NCBI GenBank assembly: GCA_044370695.1
Contig: JBILVB010000026.1
Location: 1-34,111 of the forward strand
DNA length: 34,111 nucleotides
Direction: 5' to 3'
Source of the DNA: JBEIFW01 sp044370695
Lineage (GTDB): Bacteria > Actinomycetota > Acidimicrobiia > Acidimicrobiales > Ilumatobacteraceae
Shown here piece by piece: positions 6,702 to 13,618 of the stretch. Positions within the stretch are counted from its first letter, which is position 1. Every line of letters starts with the position of its first letter. The notes below the pieces were generated by a model. The model searched no databases, was not told the origin of the DNA, and saw only the letters and a list, made by a program, of their open reading frames with translations. The position numbers were made by a program, and so were the translations under genes.

Positions 6702-8303
6702 TCAGGAGGCGGCGCCGTCCACCAGTCGGCGTGCGATCACCTTGAGGCACAGGGTCTCGTCGGCCCCCTCGAAGATCGACAGCACGCGGGCGTCGACGTA
6801 GAGGCGGCTGACCGGGTACTCCTCGGCGTAGCCGTAGCCGCCGTGGATCTGCAGCGCCTCGCGCGTCACCCACTCGGCCGCCTTGCAGACGTAGGCCTTG
6901 ACCATCGAGGCCTCCATCGCCCCCTGGCCCTTCGCGAGCAGGGTGGCGACTTCGTACATGAACTGCCGGCTCGCCTGGATGAGCACCGCCATTCGGGCGA
7001 GCTTCACCCTCGTCAGTTGGTACTCGGCGATCGATCGACCGAACACGACGCGGTTCACGGCGTAGTCGAGCGCAGCTTCGTAGGCAGCCTGCATGACACC
7101 GGCGGCCCGGGCCGCCGTCTGCAGGCGCCCGTTCTCGAAACCCTCCATCTGGAGATAGAAGCCCTTGCCGAGCCCGTCGGTGCCGCCGATCAGGTTGGCC
7201 TCGGGCACCCACCAACCGTCGAAGGCGATCTCGTAGGAGTGCATGCCCCGGTAGCCCAAGGTGTCGATCGGACGGCCCTCGAGCTTCCCGCCGGTGCCGT
7301 CCTGGGTGAAGGTGAACCCGTGCCCGTCGGCGATCGGCTTCGGAACGATGAACAGCGACAGGCCGCGGTGCGTCTTCGAGCGGTCCGGGTCCGTGCGCGC
7401 CAGGAGCATGAGCACGTTGGCCCGGGCCCCGAACGTGCACCAGGTCTTCACCCCGTTGATCACGTATCCCGGCGCGCCGTCGGCGCCGGCCGCAGGGGTG
7501 GCCGTGACCTTGAGCCCGGCGACGTCGGAGCCGTAGTCGGGTTCGGTCACGGCAACGGCGCACATGACCTCGGTGGTGGCGAGCTTGGGCAACCACTCGT
7601 GCTTCTGGGCTTCGGTGCCACCCTTGAGCAGGGCCCGGGTGAGGATCTCGGGTCGCGTGATCAATGACCCGCCGATGCCGAGCGACGCCCGTGACAGCTC
7701 TTCGGTGGCGACCACCATGGCGAGCGCCTCGCCGGCGCCGCCGGTCGCGTAGCCGCCGTACTCCTCGGGGATCGACAGGCCGAACGCGCCGAGGTCGGAG
7801 AGACCGGAGATGATCTCCTCGGGGACGTCGAGGTTGTGGCGGTGCACGTGCTCGGCGTGCGGGGCGATGCGCTCCTCGGCGAAGCGGCGGAACGTGTCCT
7901 GGACCAGTTCGAAGTCGGGGTCGAGGTGCCGCGGCCCGGGCTGATCGGCCAACTCGGCGAGGAACTCCGGATCACGGTAGGCCGCTACGAAGTCGAGTGC
8001 GCCGTCGAGACAACCGCGGTCGAGACCCCAAGAGGCCTCGCGCCCGACGACCTTGCCGTGCAATTCGTGGACGGCGTCGGCGACGAACGCCGCAGTGAGC
8101 TTGGCCTCGAGTTCGCCCTTCGCGCCGTAGTCGAGCATCGACCGTGCGGTCGCCACCGCAGCGGCGGCGTGGGCCAGGTCGTAGGCGAGCACCTGGTGCC
8201 GGTCGGGGCCGCCGGCGGCGGCGAGGGTACGGATGCCTTTGCCGACCACGGACTGGGCGAGGTCGATGACGGACGCAGCGGTCGTGAGGTCGGGAGCGGC
8301 CAT
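6702..8303 (-). CDS. Acyl-CoA dehydrogenase with N-terminal extension
   Basis: A 533-residue FAD flavoprotein of the acyl-CoA dehydrogenase family, which introduces the alpha-beta double bond into acyl-CoA thioesters and passes electrons to ETF. Classical members have about 380-400 residues; here about 130 helical residues precede the core. Core signatures include LGAFGLSIPEEYGG, the FAD-binding AVAVTEPDYGSDVAGL, VFGRSIAEYQ, ALQIHGGYGYAEEYPVSRLY, and SIFEGADE, in which Glu512 aligns with the catalytic base of medium-chain enzymes (YEGT). ATG 8303 is preferred over TTG 8312 because TACCCT lies 8 nt before it. Substrate range is not readable from sequence. The neighbouring HAD gene is convergent, so it is a single-gene transcript. 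Confidence 0.92.
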   Translation of the reverse strand: MAAPDLTTAASVIDLAQSVVGKGIRTLAAAGGPDRHQVLAYDLAHAAAAVATARSMLDYGAKGELEAKLTAAFVADAVHELHGKVVGREASWGLDRGCLDGALDFVAAYRDPEFLAELADQPGPRHLDPDFELVQDTFRRFAEERIAPHAEHVHRHNLDVPEEIISGLSDLGAFGLSIPEEYGGYATGGAGEALAMVVATEELSRASLGIGGSLITRPEILTRALLKGGTEAQKHEWLPKLATTEVMCAVAVTEPDYGSDVAGLKVTATPAAGADGAPGYVINGVKTWCTFGARANVLMLLARTDPDRSKTHRGLSLFIVPKPIADGHGFTFTQDGTGGKLEGRPIDTLGYRGMHSYEIAFDGWWVPEANLIGGTDGLGKGFYLQMEGFENGRLQTAARAAGVMQAAYEAALDYAVNRVVFGRSIAEYQLTRVKLARMAVLIQASRQFMYEVATLLAKGQGAMEASMVKAYVCKAAEWVTREALQIHGGYGYAEEYPVSRLYVDARVLSIFEGADETLCLKVIARRLVDGAAS

Positions 8304-8311
8304 GACCGGCA

Positions 8312-8317
8312 AGGGTA
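8312..8317 (-). promoter_or_regulatory. Leaderless-type -10 box for the acyl-CoA dehydrogenase gene
   Basis: TACCCT reading on the minus strand ends 8 nt before ATG 8303, with no ribosome site between. Confidence 0.45.
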
Positions 8318-8543
8318 CCGACGGCGCCCCCGTCGGAGGAATGGCGGAGCGGCGCAGGGGCCGCGCGGTGACGAGCGACGCTCGGCCACCCTGCGAGGTT
8401 CAGGCCTGGTTCAGCGCTTCGTCTGCTCGCCGTCGGGTCCCTCGTCCGGGGTGTGGCGACGGCCGAACGGTCGGGCGCAGGTCAGGGTCCACGGTCTCCG
8501 GACCATGACGTGCACCTACAACCGAGAACTGGTCTCCACCAAC

Positions 8544-8610
8544 GGTGGTGGGGCCCCCCCCCCCGGGGGCGGGGGGCCCCCCCCCCCCGGGGGGGGGGGC
8601 CCCCCCCACC
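8544..8610. repeat. 67-bp near-perfect G/C palindrome built from homopolymer runs
   Basis: From 8550 to 8607 the DNA is only G and C in runs: G4, C11, G5, C, G6, C12, G11, C8. Folding about position 8577 pairs 29 of 33 positions; the mismatches are 8549/8605, 8554/8600, 8565/8589 and 8570/8584. C runs start at 8554, 8577 and 8600, giving an exact 23-nt period as well. It lies 26 nt before the LOG start codon. It could form a cruciform, quadruplex or i-motif, or affect LOG expression; run lengths may be partly sequencing error. Confidence 0.85.
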
Positions 8611-8635
8611 GCGCTCGGGCTGCGAGGATGCGGTC

Positions 8636-9223
8636 GTGGCACTCGACCGTGTCGGCATCTACTGCGGCTCGCGCCTCGGCGACGATCCGGCTTACGGGCA
8701 CGCCGCCGCCGTCGTCGGTGCCGCGCTGGCGGCCGAAGGGATCGGGATCGTCTACGGCGGTGGTCGCGTCGGGCTCATGGGCGCGCTCGCCGACGGTGCG
8801 CTCGCCGCCGGCGGGCGAGTGATCGGCGTGATCCCGCAGTCGCTCGTCGAGGCCGAGATCGCCCATCACGGGCTCACCGAGCTCTACGTGGTGCCCACGA
8901 TGCACAAGCGCAAGGAGCTGATGGCCGATCTCGCCGACGGGTTCGTCGCCTTGCCCGGAGGGGTGGGAACCCTCGACGAGCTGTGCGAGGTGATCACCTG
9001 GGCGCAGCTCGGGATCCACGGTAAACCCATCGTGCTCCACGACGTCGTGGGCTACTGGCAGCCCTTCGTCGACCTGCTCGACGGTGCGGTGCGGGCGGGC
9101 TTCGTCAGCCCCGAGCACCGGTCGATGGTGCAGCGCACGGCGTCCGTCGCCGATCTGCTCGTGGCGTTGCGTCACCCGCCGCCGGTGCCGACCCCCAAGT
9201 GGGTCGACCGGTCCGATCGCTAG
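8636..9223 (+). CDS. LOG family protein (TIGR00730-type Rossmann fold)
   Basis: A 195-residue lysine-decarboxylase-like (LOG) protein. Members of this fold hydrolyse nucleoside 5'-monophosphates to free base and ribose 5-phosphate; plant and some actinobacterial enzymes release active cytokinins. The N-terminal VGIYCGS strand, the IVYGGGRVGLMG loop, MHKRKELM, and the diagnostic PGGVGTLDEL (nucleotide/phosphate-binding and catalytic block) are present at family-typical length. GTG 8636 starts it; GAGGAT at 8624-8629 could be a ribosome site or a -10 box. The open frame extends upstream through the G/C palindrome as Pro/Gly/Arg sequence that is not part of the family. Its stop shares a CTAG palindrome (9220-9223) with the convergent gene. 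Confidence 0.9.
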   Translation: MALDRVGIYCGSRLGDDPAYGHAAAVVGAALAAEGIGIVYGGGRVGLMGALADGALAAGGRVIGVIPQSLVEAEIAHHGLTELYVVPTMHKRKELMADLADGFVALPGGVGTLDELCEVITWAQLGIHGKPIVLHDVVGYWQPFVDLLDGAVRAGFVSPEHRSMVQRTASVADLLVALRHPPPVPTPKWVDRSDR

Positions 9224-10095
9224 GCATCGACGGCGAGCCCACGCCGGCGGGCCTCGGCCAGCACCCGCCCGGGACGGCTCGGGGCCACCAGGCCGGCGCT
9301 GAGGTGGATGGCTCGCCCACCGGGCCGTGACCGGTCGTTCAGCACGACCGTGCCCGGCTCGACGAGGCGGAACTCCACCGCGTTGCCCAAGGCGCCCCCG
9401 GTCAGGTCAGCCGCACCCGTGCCGGCGCGGGCGAGGCCGAACCCCGCCACCTGCGCTCGCAGGAACAGCGCCGTGTCGCTCAGCACGAGGTGGTCGTGGA
9501 TCACGAACCCGGCCGGCACGAACACCAGGAACCGCCGCGAAAGGCGGTGGCAGCGCAACCCGAACAGCGTTGCCCATGCGGCACCCAGTCCGGCCACCGG
9601 CAGGCCCGAGAGCCACCGATCCGCGCTGATCAGCCCGACGCCACCGACGAGTGCCGCAGCCCCGGCGAGCCAGCCCACGGGGAGCAACAGCAGCAGGGCA
9701 CCCGGAGGTCGTAACCCGAAGCGGGTCTCGTCGCCGTAGGCCGATCCCTGCACGTACCGGTGACCGACCTCGGCGGAGTGCGCCACCACGGCGGCGATCG
9801 CGCCGAGTGCTGCGCCGCCGGCGGCGGCGAGGGACGGGGCGCCGGCGAGGGCGCTGCCGACGGCGGCCAGGGGTGCAGCCGGTGTCAGCAGCCGCAGGAT
9901 CGTGAGGCTCACGGTCGTCGGCACGAGCGCAGCCAGAAGGGTCACGCCCCACGCCGTCCATCCGGCGACGGCAGCGATGGCCACGACCGGGGCACTGCGC
10001 CCGTCGAGCGCGCCGGACAGCGCCGGGGCGAGCGGGACCGGGAGCGCAGCGACGGCGATCGCCCCGACCCAGGCCAGCGGTTCTCGGCGACGCAT
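9220..10095 (-). CDS. Polytopic membrane protein with PH-like C-terminal domain
   Basis: A 291-residue protein with about four to five hydrophobic segments in the first 190 residues (for example AWVGAIAVAALPVPLAPAL and ALLLLLPVGWLAGAAALVGG), then a soluble C-terminal region. The stretch RRFLVFVPAGFVIHDHLVLS followed by LFLRAQVAGFGLA reads like the bacterial PH-domain-like domain found in actinobacterial membrane proteins. Function is unknown. ATG 10095 has CATCCT 6 nt upstream on its strand, a weak version of the -10 boxes seen elsewhere, and no ribosome site. Its last codons share the stop palindrome with the LOG gene. Confidence 0.7.
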   Translation of the reverse strand: MRRREPLAWVGAIAVAALPVPLAPALSGALDGRSAPVVAIAAVAGWTAWGVTLLAALVPTTVSLTILRLLTPAAPLAAVGSALAGAPSLAAAGGAALGAIAAVVAHSAEVGHRYVQGSAYGDETRFGLRPPGALLLLLPVGWLAGAAALVGGVGLISADRWLSGLPVAGLGAAWATLFGLRCHRLSRRFLVFVPAGFVIHDHLVLSDTALFLRAQVAGFGLARAGTGAADLTGGALGNAVEFRLVEPGTVVLNDRSRPGGRAIHLSAGLVAPSRPGRVLAEARRRGLAVDA

Positions 10096-10206
10096 GACAC
10101 AAGGATGCCGACCGTGACGGCCGAGGTGGAAACCCCACGGGTCGGCGCAGCAGACTCACGGCCCGGTCCGCGGCGTGCGACCGGGGGGCGACGGGAGGTG
10201 GCACAG

Positions 10207-11220
10207 GTGAACGAACCCGCCCGCTCGGTGATCCCCCAGGGCGCCGCCACGGGAATCGGGAGCCTGCCCCATCTCGATCGGCGGGAAGCCGCCTGCTACG
10301 TGCTGGAGCGCCTTCCGGAGTTGCCGTTCGTGCCGACCTTGCCACACGCCTCCGAAGCCGAGCACCCGTTGGCGCAAGGGTTGGTGGGCGTCCGGGGGGT
10401 GCGCATCGACGGCGACGGTGCTGTCGACGTCGACCCGAGCCGTCTGCACCCGCTCGCCAAGGTCGTCGCCGACATCGACCACGACGCGTTCGGGTCCTTG
10501 CGCGCATTCCTGCGGGAGGCCGCAGGCCGGACCGGTCCGGTCAAATGGCAGTTCACCGGCCCGCTGACGCTGGGGCTCGCCCTGATGCGGCGTGGTGCAC
10601 CTCCCGGGGTCGCGTTCGACGTCGCCGTGCGCGCCGTGCGCACGCACCTCCGGGCGGTGCACGAGGCGGTCGCTGCCGCCCTGCCGGCTTCGTCGCAGGT
10701 CGTGTTCCTCGACGAGCCGGTGATGAGCACCGTGCTGTGCCCGGGGTTCCCGCTGCCGCCGGACGCCGCGCTCGATCTCGTGTCGGGTGCACTGGCCGCT
10801 CTCGAAGGACGCGCCTTCGCGGGGATCCACTGCTGCAGTGAACCGGACGTGGCCGCGCTCGTGGCCGCCGGCCCGGCGCTCGTGTCGGTCCCGGTGCACG
10901 CCGGTCTTGCCCGTTCGGCGGGCTATCTCGCCCGGTTCCTGGAGCGCGGTGGGGTGATCGCGTGGGGAGCGATCCCGGTCGACGGCCCGGTGGGTCTCAC
11001 CGCCGAACGCCACTGGCGGGAGATCTCGGCGCTCTGGTGCGAACTCGTGCAGGGCGGCTGCGATGCCGCCCGCCTCCGCCGGCAGTCGCTGGTCACGCCG
11101 GTGTGCGGTCTGGCCGATCACGACCAGGCGATGGCCGCTCGGGTGTTCGACCTCGCCGTCGATCTCTCCGAGCGGGTGGTCACCCAGGCGGTCGCCACTC
11201 GGCTCTCGCTCGGCGCCTGA
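10207..11220 (+). CDS. Short MetE-like (cobalamin-independent methionine synthase II-type) protein
   Basis: A 337-residue protein of the MetE/UROD-like TIM-barrel fold. It covers only the C-terminal catalytic barrel of classical MetE (about 750 aa). Visible features are GSLPHLDRREA at the N-terminus, VKWQFTGPLTLGLAL, FLDEPVMS, the zinc-ligand pair His208-x-Cys210 in GIHCCSEPD, and Cys300 in TPVCGLADHD. The glutamate ligand of MetE is not recognisable; the region reads SVPVHAG. It may transfer a methyl group to a thiol, but the methyl donor and acceptor are unknown and it may not make methionine. GTG 10207 has GGGAGG at 10193-10198, 8 nt upstream; GTG 10198 is an alternative. It is divergent from the membrane protein. 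Confidence 0.8.
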   Translation: MNEPARSVIPQGAATGIGSLPHLDRREAACYVLERLPELPFVPTLPHASEAEHPLAQGLVGVRGVRIDGDGAVDVDPSRLHPLAKVVADIDHDAFGSLRAFLREAAGRTGPVKWQFTGPLTLGLALMRRGAPPGVAFDVAVRAVRTHLRAVHEAVAAALPASSQVVFLDEPVMSTVLCPGFPLPPDAALDLVSGALAALEGRAFAGIHCCSEPDVAALVAAGPALVSVPVHAGLARSAGYLARFLERGGVIAWGAIPVDGPVGLTAERHWREISALWCELVQGGCDAARLRRQSLVTPVCGLADHDQAMAARVFDLAVDLSERVVTQAVATRLSLGA

Positions 11221-11249
11221 GCGCGTCGCAGGATCCGCCGTCGTGCGGG

Positions 11250-11255
11250 TACGGT
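11250..11255 (+). promoter_or_regulatory. Leaderless-type -10 box for the crotonase gene
   Basis: TACGGT lies 7 nt before GTG 11263, and no ribosome site is seen. Confidence 0.45.
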
Positions 11256-11262
11256 CCGCGCC

Positions 11263-12054
11263 GTGACGTACACCTCGCTGCAATTCGACCTCGCCGACGG
11301 CGTGGCGCGGATCACCCTGGACCGGCCCGCGGCGGCGAACACGATCGACCGGGCGCTCGCCGCCGAGCTTCGCGACGTCTCGCTCCGGATCAGCCACGAC
11401 CCCTCGGTGCGTGCCGTGGTGCTGGGCGCGAACGGCAAGGTGTTCTGCGGTGGGGGCGACCTGTCGGACTTCGCCACCCGCTCCCCGGCCGAGGTTGGCG
11501 TGCACCTCGAGCACGTGGCGCTCGACCTGCACGTCGCTCAGAGCCGACTCGCCCGGCTCGGCGCGCCCGTCGTGGCGGCGGTCACCGGCACGTGCGGTGG
11601 CGCCGGCATGAGCCTGGTCGCTGCCTGCGACCTCGTCGTGGCGGGCGAGTCGGCCAAGTTCACGATGGCCTACACGAAGGTGGGTCTCAGCCCCGACGGC
11701 ACGTCGTCGTACTTCCTGGCCCGGGTCGTGGGCCTGCGCCGGGCGACCGAACTCGTGCTCACGAACCGCGTCCTGGCCGCTCGCGAGGCGCTGGACTGGG
11801 GTCTCGTCAACGAGGTGGTCCCGGACGCCGACGTGCGGGATCGGGCCCATGCGATCGCGACGGCGCTCGCGCAGGGCCCGACGCTCGCGTTCGGCGCGTC
11901 CAAGCGGCTCCTGGTGGAGGGCGCGTCGTCAGCGCTGGAAGCGACGATGGACGCCGAGGTGCGGTCGATCGCTGCGCTCGCCGGTACGGCCGACGGTCAG
12001 GAGGGCATCGCGGCGTTCCTGGCCAAGCGGCCGGCGAACTTCACGGGGCGCTGA
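11263..12054 (+). CDS. Enoyl-CoA hydratase/isomerase family protein, PaaG-like
   Basis: A 263-residue crotonase-fold enzyme. The oxyanion-hole segments are NGKVFCGGGDLSDF and TGTCGGAGMSLV. In true hydratases two catalytic glutamates flank the next helix; here that region reads FTMAYTKVGLSPDGTSSY, lacking the first Glu but keeping the Asp of the SPDG motif used by PaaG-type enoyl-CoA isomerases. An isomerase acting on unsaturated acyl-CoA is therefore more likely than a hydratase. The pathway is unknown; no phenylacetate genes are nearby. GTG 11263 follows TACGGT. Its last 14 nt overlap the 3' end of the convergent EEP gene. Confidence 0.88.
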   Translation: MTYTSLQFDLADGVARITLDRPAAANTIDRALAAELRDVSLRISHDPSVRAVVLGANGKVFCGGGDLSDFATRSPAEVGVHLEHVALDLHVAQSRLARLGAPVVAAVTGTCGGAGMSLVAACDLVVAGESAKFTMAYTKVGLSPDGTSSYFLARVVGLRRATELVLTNRVLAAREALDWGLVNEVVPDADVRDRAHAIATALAQGPTLAFGASKRLLVEGASSALEATMDAEVRSIAALAGTADGQEGIAAFLAKRPANFTGR

Positions 12055-12844
12055 TCGGCGCCGGCGGGTCGGCAAGGTCCACGACGACGCCGTAGTGGTC
12101 CGAGGGCCAGACCCCGGCGACCGGGGCGGTGCCGACGAGTTCGGCCCGGACCGGGTGTCCGTACCCGGCGGGGTAGGGCCAGGCGACGAGCACGTAGTCG
12201 ATACGCCGGTCGGGTTCGCGCTCGGTGGCCGCGAACGGGTTGGCGTTGTCCCACGTGTTGCCGGCACCGTGACCGGCCGCCGCCCACGCGTCGGTGAACA
12301 CCAGGCCGGGCGCGCTCAGCGGCGCCTGACCGGTGAGCGCCCGCACCTCGTCGCTCGTCGGTTCGGCGTTCAGATCTCCGCACAGCACGGTGACCGCCCG
12401 GCGCTGCCGGGCCAGTGCCTCGCCGACCGCCGTCACCTGGGCGCGACGCACGTGCCCGTGATCGGGGCGCCAGTTCAGGTGGGTGCACGCCACGGTGATC
12501 GCCTCGCCGCCGGTATCGAGCTCGGCGATGACGAGCCGTCGGTGCTCGTCGTGCTCACCACCGGTCGGCAGCGCGACGACGTCGCGGCCGACGATCGGGA
12601 ATCGACTCGTGACGGCGTTGCCGAACCCGACCTCGCCGAGGGTGAATCCGATCTCGTCGACCAGGATCGGATGACCGAGCGCGTCGGCGATCACCCGGGC
12701 GCTCGATCGCCCATCGGCCTGCGTCCACACCTCCTGCAGGCACAGCACGTCAGGGGCCCAGTGCCGCAGCGTGGCCACCACTGCGTCGAGGCGTTGCTCC
12801 CAGGGTCCGAACTGCCACCAGAGGTTCCAGGTGAGGATCCGCAC
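12041..12844 (-). CDS. Endonuclease/exonuclease/phosphatase (EEP) family hydrolase
   Basis: A 267-residue metal-dependent phosphodiesterase of the EEP (DNase I/ExoIII-like) superfamily. The catalytic set is visible in order: Asn7 in LTWNLW, Glu38 in CLQEVW, His in CTHLNWRPDHG, Asp and Asn in CGDLNAEP, Asp in RIDYVL, and the C-terminal SDHYGV. It lacks a signal peptide, so the substrate is probably a cytoplasmic nucleic acid or phosphodiester; nothing narrows it further. GTG 12844 is preferred because TAGCGT lies 6 nt upstream on the minus strand. It is divergent from the SDR gene with only 24 bp between starts, and overlaps the crotonase gene at its end. Confidence 0.9.
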   Translation of the reverse strand: MRILTWNLWWQFGPWEQRLDAVVATLRHWAPDVLCLQEVWTQADGRSSARVIADALGHPILVDEIGFTLGEVGFGNAVTSRFPIVGRDVVALPTGGEHDEHRRLVIAELDTGGEAITVACTHLNWRPDHGHVRRAQVTAVGEALARQRRAVTVLCGDLNAEPTSDEVRALTGQAPLSAPGLVFTDAWAAAGHGAGNTWDNANPFAATEREPDRRIDYVLVAWPYPAGYGHPVRAELVGTAPVAGVWPSDHYGVVVDLADPPAPISAP

Positions 12845-12850
12845 GCGACG

Positions 12851-12860
12851 ACGCTACCGT
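12851..12860. promoter_or_regulatory. Overlapping divergent -10 boxes (EEP / SDR)
   Basis: The 10-bp core ACGCTACCGT contains TAGCGT on the minus strand (12856-12851; 6 nt before the EEP GTG) and TACCGT on the plus strand (12855-12860; 8 nt before the SDR ATG). They share the central TA. Polymerases could not occupy both at once, so expression may be mutually exclusive at each moment. Confidence 0.5.
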
Positions 12861-12868
12861 CGGCGCCC

Positions 12869-13618
12869 ATGGACCTCGGGGGGAAGGTCGCGCTGGTCAC
12901 CGGCGCGGCGAACGGCATCGGAGCAGCGACGGCGACCGCACTCGCCGCAGCCGGGGCGGCGGTGCTCGTCGCCGACGTGGACGAAGCGGGTGGGCGCGCC
13001 GTCGCCGACGCCGTCGGCGGGCGTTTCGTGGCGCTCGACGTCACGGCACCGGACGCCTGGGCTGCGCTCGTCGGCGGGCTCGATCGCCTCGACGTCGTGC
13101 ACCTCAACGCCGGGGTCATGACCCGGCCGCGCAGTGCGCCGTTCCTCGACGACGTCGTGCCGTGGCTCACCCCGGAGGGGTACCACAAGGTGATGTCCGT
13201 CAACGTCGAGGGGGTGGTGCTGGGCACGATGGCCTGCCTGCCGGCGCTCGAAGCGTCGGGCGGCGACGTCGTCGTCACGGCGTCCGTGGCCGGACTGCTC
13301 GCGCAGCCCGAGGACCCGTACTACTCGATGTCGAAGCACGCCGTGCTGGGCTGGGTGCGTGGCATGGGCGCAGTGCTCGCTCGTCGTGGCGTACGCATCC
13401 AGGCCGTCTGCCCCGGCGGGATCGACACCGCCATCGTGCCGTCGGACCTGCGTGAGCGGGTGGGTGCGAGCTCGTTCTCCCCGCCCGCCTACCTGGCCGG
13501 CGCCGTGGTCCACGCCTTGGCCGAAGGCGCTGCGGGCGACGTGTGGATCGCGTACGCACAAGGGCAGGACTACTGGCGTTACGAGTACGCGCCGGTCCGG
13601 TCAGGGCGACCGTCATGA
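12869..13618 (+). CDS. Short-chain dehydrogenase/reductase
   Basis: A 249-residue classical SDR: nucleotide-binding ALVTGAANGIGAATA near the N-terminus, HLNAGV, catalytic Ser in VVTASVAGLL, YxxxK as YSMSK, and the CPGGIDT segment after it. The acidic residue after the second strand (VADVDEAG) suggests NAD(H) preference. The product is probably an alcohol or keto substrate oxidoreductase of unknown specificity. ATG 12869 follows TACCGT by 8 nt. The stop overlaps the next gene as ATGA, so the SDR and LLM oxidoreductase are coupled. Confidence 0.92.
   Translation: MDLGGKVALVTGAANGIGAATATALAAAGAAVLVADVDEAGGRAVADAVGGRFVALDVTAPDAWAALVGGLDRLDVVHLNAGVMTRPRSAPFLDDVVPWLTPEGYHKVMSVNVEGVVLGTMACLPALEASGGDVVVTASVAGLLAQPEDPYYSMSKHAVLGWVRGMGAVLARRGVRIQAVCPGGIDTAIVPSDLRERVGASSFSPPAYLAGAVVHALAEGAAGDVWIAYAQGQDYWRYEYAPVRSGRPS

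Larger units (their letters stand above)
8304..8635. other. Intergenic region between divergent acyl-CoA dehydrogenase and LOG genes
   Basis: About 330 bases without a supported gene. It holds TACCCT on the minus strand (8317-8312), the -10-like box of the dehydrogenase gene, and near its right end the exceptional G/C palindrome at 8544-8610. A short hairpin, CCACC-AAC-GGTGG, overlaps the left edge of the palindrome. A 55-codon frame from ATG 8341 was rejected. Confidence 0.6.

Noticed and set aside
6694..6706. CCTGAG-G-CTCAGG palindrome as a terminator
   Set aside because: Its arms are only 6 bp and contain the two convergent stop codons, so the symmetry can arise simply from TGA facing TGA; a single-base loop is not feasible.
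8341..8508. 55-codon frame from ATG 8341 near GGAGGA
   Set aside because: The purine tract is immediately next to the ATG, too close for a ribosome site; the protein is Arg/Pro-rich and has no recognisable sequence.
8544..8610. G/C palindrome as a normal transcription terminator
   Set aside because: It lies between divergent genes, has no T tract, and no gene ends here. It is kept as a structural element instead.
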